Positions 1 through 6,259 of a stretch of 10,393 nucleotides of DNA are shown piece by piece. The stretch is from an uncultured Ruminococcus sp. (GTDB lineage: Bacteria > Bacillota > Clostridia > Oscillospirales > Ruminococcaceae). The notes below the pieces were generated by a model, which was not told where the DNA came from, made no database searches, and saw only the letters and a program-made list of their open reading frames with translations. A program made the translations under genes and the position numbers. The first letter of the stretch is position 1, and each line of letters starts with the position of its first letter. Location of the stretch: assembly GCA_900752785.1 (NCBI GenBank), contig CAADWP010000131.1:1-10393 (forward strand). The letters run 5' to 3'.

Positions 1-2030
1 AGGCTTCGCCTGAACATATTCTGGCAGCGATGCTTAGTGAATCCTCATGTACTGCTTGCGTAGTAATAAAAAAGGTTGGCGGCAGCTTATCGGGAATATG
101 CAGCGCGCTTGATATAATCGACTCGGACAAAGTTAAAATAGGACTTTACGAATCGGTAAAGCCTAAACCATCTCAGCTTCCTAATCTTTTCAGATACGGC
201 AGGAATCTTACCGATGCATCGTTAATAAATAAGAATGATCCGCTTATTGGTCGCAAAAATGAGATAGAAAGAGTTCTTCAGATACTTTCGCGGCGCAATA
301 AAAACAATCCATGTCTTATCGGTGAAGCAGGAGTCGGAAAAACAGCGATAGTTGAAGGTGTAGCCGAGCTTTTTATGCGCAATCTTGTACCGGAGCAGCT
401 GAAAAACAAGTTTATTTTTGCTCTTGATTTTACATCTTTGCTGTCCGGGGCAAAATACAGGGGAGATTTTGAGGAACGCGTTAAAGCTTGTATAGATGAG
501 GCGGTAAATCACGGCAATATTATACTTTTCATAGACGAGATCCATACAATAGTAGGGGCAGGAGCTGCCGAAGGAGCTATCGACGCAGCAAATATAATGA
601 AGCCCCAGCTTGCGCGGGGAGAACTGCAAATAATCGGTGCGACTACTTTTGAGGAGTATAGAAAGTCAATTGAAAAGGATTCGGCTCTTGAACGCAGATT
701 TCAGCCGATAAAGGTCGGAGAGCCGGATATAGCCGGATGCATCATGATAATTAACGGCTTGAAAAATAAGTACGAAAAATTTCATGGAGTAGAGATAAGC
801 CGCGAGGTAATAGAACTTGCAGTCGATATGTCAGTAAGATATATTTCAGACCGCTTTCTTCCGGATAAGGCAATAGATGTTCTTGATGAAGCCTGTGCCT
901 GTGCAAAGCTGCGCCGAAATTCTGCGACGTGCAGAAAGGACTCGGAGCTTATTGATATGAGCGGTGTTATGAAGCTGAGCGCTCTCGGCAGAGTTCTTGG
1001 AGATAGTGAGACGTCAGCGGTAACCGAGGAAGACATTATGACCGTGATCTCCATAAAAACAGGTATACCGCTGAACAAAATAACTTCAAGGGAAGCTGAA
1101 CAGCTTGGACTTCTTGAATCGCGTCTCAGCGAGCGTGTGATCGGTCACAGATATGCTGTCAATAAAGTAACCAATGCGGTGTGCCGTGCGAAATCAGGAC
1201 TTAAAGACGGATGCAGACCTACGGCCTCTTTTTTGTTTGCAGGTCCTACAGGCGTTGGAAAAACAGAGCTTGCCAAGGCGCTTGCCGAATGTCTTTTCAC
1301 GTCCGAAAGCAGTTTTATAAAAATTGATATGTCGGAATATATGGAAAAGCATTCTGTATCTAAGCTGATCGGAGCGCCTCCGGGTTATGCGGGGTACAGT
1401 GAAGGGGGGAATAATCTTTGTGAAAAGGTAAGACGAAATCCTTACTCACTGATACTTTTTGACGAGATCGAAAAGGCTGATATTGAGGTTTTGAATATAA
1501 TGCTTCAAATACTTGACGAAGGAGTTCTTACTGATTCGTCTATGAGAAAAATAAGCTTTCGGAATTGCATAATCATAATGACTTCAAATATAGGCGCTGA
1601 AGAACTCGGTGTAAAATCTTCAATGGGATTTTCCGAGACAGGCGACAAATCAGGAGAGGATAGAGTGCTTGAACGGATAAAAAGCCATTTTTCTCCGGAA
1701 TTTGTGAACAGAATAGATGAGATAGTTGTTTTCGGGAAGCTTGAGCATGAGGATCTGCTGTGTATAAGCCGTATTGCGCTGAATGATCTGAAAAAACGTG
1801 CAGAGAGCATAGGTATCGAATTAAGCTATTCTAATGACGTAATTGAAACAGTTGCTGACGCAGGAGATACCGAAAAGTATGGAGCGCGTCCAATAAAACG
1901 CAGGGTGACAGAGCTTATTGAAAACGAGCTTGCAAGAATGATCGTAAGTTCGCGTATAAGCAGCGGTGAACAGGTCAAAGTTGCTGTTGAGCAAGGAAGA
2001 ATATGCATAACAAAGGGTGTAGCCGTATAA
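1..2030 (+). CDS. ClpC/ClpA-family AAA+ ATPase, ATP-binding subunit of Clp protease (5' partial)
   Basis: A hexameric unfoldase that would thread substrates into the ClpP protease chamber. The reading frame is open to the window edge (first full codon at position 3). The residues just before the ATG at 30 read [10 protein letters not shown], the core of a Clp N-domain repeat, so that ATG is internal and the true start is upstream. Numbering from it: first Walker A GEAGVGKT 98-105, Walker B FIDE ending at E170, pore loop KYRG, arginine-finger region ALERRFQP; second Walker A GPTGVGKT 405-412, Walker B FDE with D478/E479, pore motif GYAGY, sensor-2 GARPIKR from 618. MGF at 532-534 sits where ClpP-binding Clps carry [LIV]GF, so ClpP partnership is likely. 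The linker between the ATPase modules (about 288-331) is shorter than in typical ClpC and far shorter than in ClpB, which argues against a disaggregase. Which paralog this is cannot be settled without the N-terminus. Confidence 0.93.
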   Translation, partial: ASPEHILAAMLSESSCTACVVIKKVGGSLSGICSALDIIDSDKVKIGLYESVKPKPSQLPNLFRYGRNLTDASLINKNDPLIGRKNEIERVLQILSRRNKNNPCLIGEAGVGKTAIVEGVAELFMRNLVPEQLKNKFIFALDFTSLLSGAKYRGDFEERVKACIDEAVNHGNIILFIDEIHTIVGAGAAEGAIDAANIMKPQLARGELQIIGATTFEEYRKSIEKDSALERRFQPIKVGEPDIAGCIMIINGLKNKYEKFHGVEISREVIELAVDMSVRYISDRFLPDKAIDVLDEACACAKLRRNSATCRKDSELIDMSGVMKLSALGRVLGDSETSAVTEEDIMTVISIKTGIPLNKITSREAEQLGLLESRLSERVIGHRYAVNKVTNAVCRAKSGLKDGCRPTASFLFAGPTGVGKTELAKALAECLFTSESSFIKIDMSEYMEKHSVSKLIGAPPGYAGYSEGGNNLCEKVRRNPYSLILFDEIEKADIEVLNIMLQILDEGVLTDSSMRKISFRNCIIIMTSNIGAEELGVKSSMGFSETGDKSGEDRVLERIKSHFSPEFVNRIDEIVVFGKLEHEDLLCISRIALNDLKKRAESIGIELSYSNDVIETVADAGDTEKYGARPIKRRVTELIENELARMIVSSRISSGEQVKVAVEQGRICITKGVAV

Positions 2031-2057
2031 TATTAATTCTCATAAAATTCAAAGGAC

Positions 2058-2086
2058 TTGACAAGCTAACGCTAAACGGTTATAAT
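2058..2086 (+). promoter_or_regulatory. Sigma-A promoter of the sortase operon
   Basis: TTGACA at 2058-2063 and TATAAT at 2081-2086 are both exact consensus hexamers with the optimal 17-base spacer. The predicted start of transcription is near 2093, giving a leader of about 113 bases before the preferred start codon at 2206. No terminator is visible between the upstream Clp gene (stop at 2030) and this promoter, so some read-through is possible. Confidence 0.9.
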
Positions 2087-2114
2087 GTATAGTAGGTGGA
2101 TTTACAGTTATTTA

Positions 2115-2196
2115 GATCTGCCTGCATTGCAGTATATCCGAGTCTCTTTTTGTCGCCATGGAGATTTGTGATAATTCGTTTGTTTGGCGGCAGATC
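2115..2196 (+). promoter_or_regulatory. Long-range inverted repeat in the sortase-operon leader
   Basis: GATCTGCC at 2115-2122 is perfectly complementary to GGCAGATC at 2189-2196. After one bulged T the stem extends by two G-C pairs (GC at 2124-2125 with GC at 2187-2188), for 10 pairs in total. The 3' arm ends directly against the GGAG Shine-Dalgarno at 2197-2200. The 5' arm can alternatively form a small local hairpin, CTGC 2118-2121 with GCAG 2129-2132. This could control ribosome access, but it matches no riboswitch class I recognise. The repeat is seen directly; the regulatory role is inferred. Confidence 0.45.
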
Positions 2197-2205
2197 GGAG
2201 AAATT

Positions 2206-3024
2206 ATGTTAAAAAAATTTTGGGTAGGCATTTCCGCTTCTGCGGCATTATTCCTCGGTGCAGGAATACATTCGCTCAGCGCCCGTGCCGCAACAGTTGA
2301 AGATGTTGTGGAGGTTGCGCGCTCTTACGGCTACTCGGAAGAAATGATTCAGCAGGGGTATAATAAATATTATGAAAATCCGGAGCTTTATACCTCTGAG
2401 GACTTTGAGCTTGCTATACAAAAGCTTCATGAAGCAGGTCACACTATTGTTACAGTAGGTCCTCAGGTACCTGTAACAACTCAGCCGTCAACTTCACAGG
2501 GAACGACAAGCGGCACAACGACAACGGCTGTTTCCGGCGGAAGCGTATCCGTTCCACAGACCGGTGTAACAATCACAATGAAGGACGGTTCGACTTTTAC
2601 CCGTATAAGCCGCAAGGAGTTCATTAAGCTTTCTTATGATGAGAAAATGAACTATCTCAGGACATTTACTCCGGCTCAGCAGCAAGCGATCATTGACGAT
2701 CTTTCACCCGAAGAATACCGCAGTCTTCTAAAGCAGGCTCCGATTGATACAAAGGTCAATGTTGTGGACAATCTTTCTCAAGCTATGGGTTCAATGGGAA
2801 TGAAAGTGACAATAAACGAAATTGGCGACGAAAAAATTGCGCTTGATCTGAGAAATGAAGACGGCACTCTTATAGGAGTGGCAAATGCAGGTATAACTGT
2901 CGAGGACACAGGCTATGACCGCAGCATGATTATAAAGGCGTCTGCTGCTTTGTTTGCTTTTGCCTCTGTTGTTTTGGCATTTGTGCTTCGCAAATTCCAT
3001 CTCAAGAAAAAAACGGAGAATTAA
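2206..3024 (+). CDS. Secreted, C-terminally anchored surface protein; putative sortase partner
   Basis: The protein has 272 residues; its function is not recognised. An in-frame ATG exists at 2158, but the ATG at 2206 is preferred because GGAG (2197-2200) precedes it by five bases and it begins a classic signal peptide: KK, a hydrophobic core at about 6-21, then an AxA-type site SARA ending at residue 28. The mature part has a small acidic, helical-looking region (29-85), a Ser/Thr/Gly-rich linker (about 86-120), a second globular region (121-235), one hydrophobic helix (about 241-261) and a basic tail RKFHLKKK. This layout resembles a cell-wall sorting signal, but no LPXTG is present. The nearest candidates are VEDTG at 232-236, just before the helix, and VPQTG at 116-120 at the end of the linker. 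The sortase gene starts immediately after its stop codon. It may be a sortase substrate or simply a membrane-anchored partner. Confidence 0.85.
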   Translation: MLKKFWVGISASAALFLGAGIHSLSARAATVEDVVEVARSYGYSEEMIQQGYNKYYENPELYTSEDFELAIQKLHEAGHTIVTVGPQVPVTTQPSTSQGTTSGTTTTAVSGGSVSVPQTGVTITMKDGSTFTRISRKEFIKLSYDEKMNYLRTFTPAQQQAIIDDLSPEEYRSLLKQAPIDTKVNVVDNLSQAMGSMGMKVTINEIGDEKIALDLRNEDGTLIGVANAGITVEDTGYDRSMIIKASAALFAFASVVLAFVLRKFHLKKKTEN

Positions 3025-3732
3025 ATGAAAAATATTGATAAAGAAAATACAGTAAAGAAATCTGTCGGAGGAAGTATAATTCTACATGTAGCTACAGGCT
3101 TTATAATTCTTGCTGTTTGTGTCGGAACGCTGATGATCGCTTTGATTAAACCGTCAGATAAAATGAAAGTTTATTTAAATCTCGCTTTTATGGATGAATT
3201 GAAAACTGTTCCCGATAATATAGGCAACGGGTTAATAATAAAAGAAAATGAAATAAAAGACGGCTATATGGGTGAAGTAAGCGAAAAGGGAGAATTTATA
3301 CGTCCGAAGTATGGTGAGCATTATGCCGATATAAAATGTGACGTTTTAGATCACGTCGTTCCCGTATATTGGGGAAGCGACATTGAACTTTTCGAGAGAG
3401 GAGCTTGCCAGTCTACCGGTTCGGTAATAATCGGTGCAGATGGAAATACCGTTATCAGCGCTCATGAAGATACTTTTTTTAATGCTCTTGGAGAGCTAAA
3501 GGTCGGAGATAAAATAAAAATAAACACAACATATGGCGAGTTCAGCTATACAGTTAAGGAGCTTATCGCTTTTGATAAGAAAGATAATAAGTATGTTGTT
3601 CCTTCAAAAGAAACTAAGCTTACTCTTTATACGTGTAAAAAGGACATTTTGGGCTCTCCGGATAAACGTATCGGAGTCATTTGCGAGCTTAACGAGAAGA
3701 AGTTTTATACTCCGTTAAAGGAGGAGAAGTGA
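3025..3732 (+). CDS. Sortase family transpeptidase, class D-like
   Basis: A membrane-bound cysteine transpeptidase of 235 residues that would cleave sorting signals and attach surface proteins outside the membrane. An N-terminal helix (about 15-38) anchors it, with the catalytic domain outside. The catalytic set is present: His147 in SAHEDTFF, Cys204 in LTLYTC and Arg215 in PDKRIGV. GELKVGDKI just after the histidine is typical of class D-like sortases. The histidine motif is divergent, since many relatives read GHRDT where this one reads AHEDT. The start codon abuts the previous stop and has GGAG (3015-3018) six bases upstream. Position between a secreted anchored protein and a membrane protein suggests a dedicated rather than housekeeping sortase. 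Family membership is well supported; class and substrate are inferred. Confidence 0.92.
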   Translation: MKNIDKENTVKKSVGGSIILHVATGFIILAVCVGTLMIALIKPSDKMKVYLNLAFMDELKTVPDNIGNGLIIKENEIKDGYMGEVSEKGEFIRPKYGEHYADIKCDVLDHVVPVYWGSDIELFERGACQSTGSVIIGADGNTVISAHEDTFFNALGELKVGDKIKINTTYGEFSYTVKELIAFDKKDNKYVVPSKETKLTLYTCKKDILGSPDKRIGVICELNEKKFYTPLKEEK

Positions 3733-4631
3733 TGAAAAGTGTAAAAACTTATTTGATGTCGCTTGTTTTCTCGATACTGCTTGTATTCCTCTTTTCAGGG
3801 ATAACGGCATTAATAATTGCAGACGTCAATCTCAGTGCTTCCCAATTTAAAAATATTGCTTCAGATGAAAAAATTGAAGAGAAGATCTACAGCGGACTTG
3901 AACGCAATTATCGTGAAAAATCGAATGCTACCGGTATCCCGTCGTCAGTCTATACCGAGCACCTCACAGCGGAATATCTTAAATCCGTAATGAATGAATA
4001 TATTAATGCAGGATTTAAAGCTATTTCTTCCAATGAGAAGTTTTCCCCGGAGATACCTAAAAATGTGCAGCTTGAAGAAAGCATAGATACATTTTTTAAT
4101 AATTATGCAGACGAAACAGGTTATAAAAAAGATGAAAATTTCAATAAAAAGCTTGATTCGACAAAAGAAGAAGCATATAAGACTATCGGAACCTATAGCG
4201 ATGCGTTTAAATTTTCATCTGTCAGCAGTCAGGGCTTTATTAGTAAGATTTCATACGTTTACACTCATATGGAGCTTTTTATTGCAATAATTGCATTATC
4301 TATAGCTGCAATAGTACTTTTGCTGGTTTTTATAAACAAAAAGTACAAAAAGGTAACGCTTTATTGGTGCGGAATTTCTGCGCTCATTTCGGGAATCATT
4401 GGCGCAGTCCCAAGTATATGGCTGATTATTGACAGGTATTATGATTCTTTCTCCATTAAGCAGCCTCAGGTCTTTACTGCTTATACAAGTACCTTTTATC
4501 GCATTACCGAGGCATTTATGGCTGCGCATATTGCTATTGCAGCTATAGGAATAACCATGCTTGTAGTTTATTGTGTTCTATGCGGTATATGCAAAAATAA
4601 CGTTAAAAATCCTTCCGCTATTGATTCCTGA
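3732..4631 (+). CDS. Four-helix membrane protein of unknown function in the sortase operon
   Basis: The protein has 299 residues and no recognised family. The ATG at 3732 shares its A with the sortase TGA stop and has a perfect AGGAGG (3719-3724) seven bases upstream. A GTG at 3729 is in frame but less likely. Predicted helices lie at about 8-30, 182-203, 209-233 and 264-287. Basic residues at the N-terminus and the KKYKK loop between helices 2 and 3 indicate cytoplasmic ends, which places a charged, Lys/Glu-rich segment of about 150 residues (31-180) outside the cell. No catalytic motif, lipobox or transporter signature was found. Tight coupling to the sortase suggests a role in the same surface-assembly process, such as docking or chaperoning the substrate; this is inference from context only. 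No clear terminator follows the stop. Confidence 0.85.
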   Translation: MKSVKTYLMSLVFSILLVFLFSGITALIIADVNLSASQFKNIASDEKIEEKIYSGLERNYREKSNATGIPSSVYTEHLTAEYLKSVMNEYINAGFKAISSNEKFSPEIPKNVQLEESIDTFFNNYADETGYKKDENFNKKLDSTKEEAYKTIGTYSDAFKFSSVSSQGFISKISYVYTHMELFIAIIALSIAAIVLLLVFINKKYKKVTLYWCGISALISGIIGAVPSIWLIIDRYYDSFSIKQPQVFTAYTSTFYRITEAFMAAHIAIAAIGITMLVVYCVLCGICKNNVKNPSAIDS

Positions 4632-4678
4632 GAAAAAGATTTTTTATCGTAAAATAGTAAGTAATTTAAAGGAAAAAC

Positions 4679-4705
4679 TTGACAAAAACACGTGTGTGAT
4701 ATAAT
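4679..4705 (+). promoter_or_regulatory. Promoter of the fluoride riboswitch/antiporter transcript (extended -10)
   Basis: TTGACA at 4679-4684 and TATAAT at 4700-4705 are consensus hexamers. The spacer is a short 15 bases, but a TG one base upstream of the -10 (4697-4698) makes an extended -10 element. Transcription should begin near 4711-4712, just upstream of the riboswitch. Confidence 0.8.
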
Positions 4706-4737
4706 AAATACCCGACACTTTCAACAGCGTCGGGTAT

Positions 4738-4806
4738 AAACGGAAATGATGTTCTTCCGTAGCATTATTGCTAAAACCGCTTATTAAAGCTGATGACTTC
4801 TGCGTT
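4738..4806 (+). promoter_or_regulatory. Fluoride riboswitch aptamer (crcB RNA motif)
   Basis: This is a fluoride-sensing RNA in the leader of the antiporter gene. P1 pairs ACGGAA (4740-4745) with TTCCGT (4755-4760) around a loop containing the ATG and GTTC positions of the crcB consensus. An optional P2 pairs TAGCA (4760-4764) with TGCTA (4769-4773). The conserved AAACCGC follows, then P3 pairs GCTT (4779-4782) with AAGC (4787-4790), and then comes the conserved GCTGATG at 4789-4795. The loop segment GATGT (4748-4752) can form the expected pseudoknot with ACTTC (4796-4800), with four Watson-Crick pairs and one central U-U. The 3' part overlaps the terminator stem, as expected for an ON switch: fluoride holds the aptamer together and prevents termination. 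Identification is by consensus recognition from memory; a covariance-model search would confirm it. Confidence 0.88.
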
Positions 4807-4831
4807 TTACGCGGAAGCTGTCGGCTTTTTT
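4787..4831 (+). terminator. Riboswitch-controlled intrinsic terminator
   Basis: The arm 4787-4805 pairs with 4809-4827 around a three-base loop. This gives a 19-position stem with one A-C mismatch and a few G-U pairs, followed by a T run (4826-4831). Its 5' arm contains the P3 strand, the conserved GCTGATG and the pseudoknot strand of the fluoride aptamer, so the two folds are mutually exclusive. It ends 21 bases before the antiporter start codon. Confidence 0.88.
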
Positions 4832-4852
4832 ATTTGAAAAGGATGTGTTAAT

Positions 4853-6028
4853 ATGCTTCTTGGCATCTCTGTAATTTTACTTTTTGGACTTTTAGCAGGA
4901 AAAATCTGTAGCAAGCTTAATCTGCCAAGTCTTTGCGGAATGATACTGGCAGGAATTGTCATAGGACCTGATGCGCTTGATTTGATAGGGGACTCGATAC
5001 TAAAAATATCAGACGATATCAGAAAGATTGCGCTTATTATTATTCTGCTGAGAGCCGGATTGACTTTAAAGCTTTCCAGCCTGAAAAAAATTGGAAAACC
5101 GGCAATACTTATGTGTTTTCTTCCGGCTTGCTTTGAAATGATCGGTATGATTCTTTTAGCTCCTCATATACTTGGTGTATCTGCAATGGATGCGGCAATA
5201 ATTGGTACGGTTGTAGGTGCAGTTTCTCCTGCGATTATTGTTCCGCGCATGATAAAACTTATTGAGAATGAAATCGGGACTGAAAAGGGAATACCTCAGT
5301 TGATTCTTGCCGGAGCTTCTGTAGATGATGTTTTTGTTATTGTGATGTTCGGAGTATTTACGGGTATCGTTAAGGGCAGCAAAATATCTGTAATGACTTT
5401 TATAAATGTTCCTATGTCAATAATTTTTGGAATGTTTGTGGGAATGCTTGCTGGAATAATATTAAGCAAATTCTTTGAAAAGTTTCATATGAGGGATACT
5501 GTTAAAGTGCTTATAACTCTTTCTGCCGCATTTATTTTTGCCTCAATCGAGAATTTTCTTCCGGCGGATATACCGTTTTCGGGACTTATTGCTGTGATGT
5601 TCATGGGAATTATACTTAAAAGAGAAAAAAGCGATATTTCACAGCGGCTTTCTGAAAAACTTAATAAGCTGTGGTGCGGTGCGGAAATATTTCTTTTTGT
5701 GCTTGTCGGAGCTTCGGTAAATATTGGAAGTGCTGCGGAATATGGAGTAATGGCTGTTTTACTAATATTTGGAGTCTTGTTATTCAGAATATTGGGAGTG
5801 CTTCTCTGCCTTGTTGGGACAAAATTTAATCTGAAGGAAAGAATTTTCTGTGTAATCACTTATATGCCAAAGGCTACGGTACAGGCGGCTATAGGCGGAT
5901 TGCCGCTTGCTATGGGACTCGATTGCGGAAGCGCCGCATTAACGGTATCAGTACTGTCAATACTTATAACAGCTCCTCTTGGAGCTATTGGTATTGATTA
6001 TTCTTATAAAAAGCTCCTTAAAGACTAA
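4853..6028 (+). CDS. Cation:proton antiporter-family membrane protein; predicted fluoride/proton antiporter (CPA-F type)
   Basis: This is an integral membrane protein of 391 residues with about 11-13 hydrophobic helices and no C-terminal RCK or TrkA domain. The CPA fold is indicated by an N-terminal helix followed by LPSLCGMILAGIVIGPD, and by GASVDD with paired aspartates D158/D159 in the middle of the protein, matching the ion-site Asp-Asp of CPA transporters. The start at 4853 has AAAGGA (4838-4843) nine bases upstream. By sequence alone it would be labelled a Na+/H+ or K+ antiporter. The fluoride riboswitch in its leader instead points to the CPA-F branch, antiporters known to be associated with this riboswitch and to export fluoride in exchange for protons. 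Expression should rise when intracellular fluoride is high. The family is seen in the sequence; the substrate is inferred from the riboswitch. Confidence 0.88.
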   Translation: MLLGISVILLFGLLAGKICSKLNLPSLCGMILAGIVIGPDALDLIGDSILKISDDIRKIALIIILLRAGLTLKLSSLKKIGKPAILMCFLPACFEMIGMILLAPHILGVSAMDAAIIGTVVGAVSPAIIVPRMIKLIENEIGTEKGIPQLILAGASVDDVFVIVMFGVFTGIVKGSKISVMTFINVPMSIIFGMFVGMLAGIILSKFFEKFHMRDTVKVLITLSAAFIFASIENFLPADIPFSGLIAVMFMGIILKREKSDISQRLSEKLNKLWCGAEIFLFVLVGASVNIGSAAEYGVMAVLLIFGVLLFRILGVLLCLVGTKFNLKERIFCVITYMPKATVQAAIGGLPLAMGLDCGSAALTVSVLSILITAPLGAIGIDYSYKKLLKD

Positions 6029-6138
6029 AATATAAAAATCTTACAGACATTAAGCAATAATTATATTAATTTGATTTTTTTAACATTGTATATGTTATAT
6101 TGCTACAAAATATTTCAAAAAATTGTGTAATTTTATGG
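6029..6138. other. AT-rich intergenic segment without a recognised element
   Basis: This segment lies between the antiporter stop and the next promoter. It is very AT-rich. No stable GC-stemmed terminator for the antiporter was found, and there is no convincing ORF. A weak TTGATT/TATATT pair (6071-6076, 6096-6101) has a 19-base spacer and was not called as a promoter. Confidence 0.5.
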
Positions 6139-6167
6139 TTGAATTTTACTGAAAAATATGATATAAT
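6139..6167 (+). promoter_or_regulatory. Promoter of the GGDEF/EAL gene (extended -10)
   Basis: TTGAAT at 6139-6144 lies 17 bases before TATAAT at 6162-6167, with TG at 6159-6160 forming an extended -10. The predicted start is near 6174, giving a leader of about 86 bases. The stretch TGATATAATAAAT is identical to that at the riboswitch promoter (4697-4709), which is expected of strong extended -10 promoters. Confidence 0.75.
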
Positions 6168-6205
6168 AAATTAGTAATTATATGATCAAATTTTTAACCG
6201 GGCAG

Positions 6206-6248
6206 CTCTTTTACGGTCATGAATCTGATTTATCTGCAATGTAAAGAG
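6206..6248 (+). promoter_or_regulatory. Inverted repeat in the GGDEF/EAL leader covering the ribosome binding site
   Basis: CTCTTTTAC at 6206-6214 pairs with GTAAAGAG at 6241-6248, giving eight pairs and one bulged T. The 3' arm carries the purine-rich ribosome binding region (AAGAGG) of the downstream start at 6260. A 14-codon ORF from 6219 runs through the loop and 3' arm and ends at a TGA overlapping the start codon (ATGA at 6260-6263). It has no good ribosome binding site of its own. A role in translation control is inference. Confidence 0.3.
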
Positions 6249-6259
6249 GCGAGAAGAAT

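Noticed and set aside
30..32. ATG at 30 as the start of the Clp gene
   Set aside because: The frame is open upstream to the edge and encodes the start of a conserved Clp N-domain motif (SPEHIL), so the gene is cut by the window.
2158..2205. ATG at 2158 as the start of the secreted protein
   Set aside because: It lacks a ribosome binding site and would put 16 polar residues ahead of a textbook signal peptide; the ATG at 2206 has GGAG at correct spacing.
4632..4675. Possible terminator after the sortase operon (AAAAAGATTTTTT)
   Set aside because: It forms only a weak A-T stem with no GC core, so it does not meet the standard for an intrinsic terminator.
4711..4760. Other riboswitch classes (Mn yybP-ykoY, c-di-GMP) for the antiporter leader
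   Set aside because: The ordered AAACCGC and GCTGATG elements and the P1 loop fit the fluoride motif, and no signature of the other classes was found.
6174..6259. c-di-GMP riboswitch in front of the GGDEF/EAL gene
   Set aside because: The leader lacks the conserved GEMM core; only a simple inverted repeat is present.
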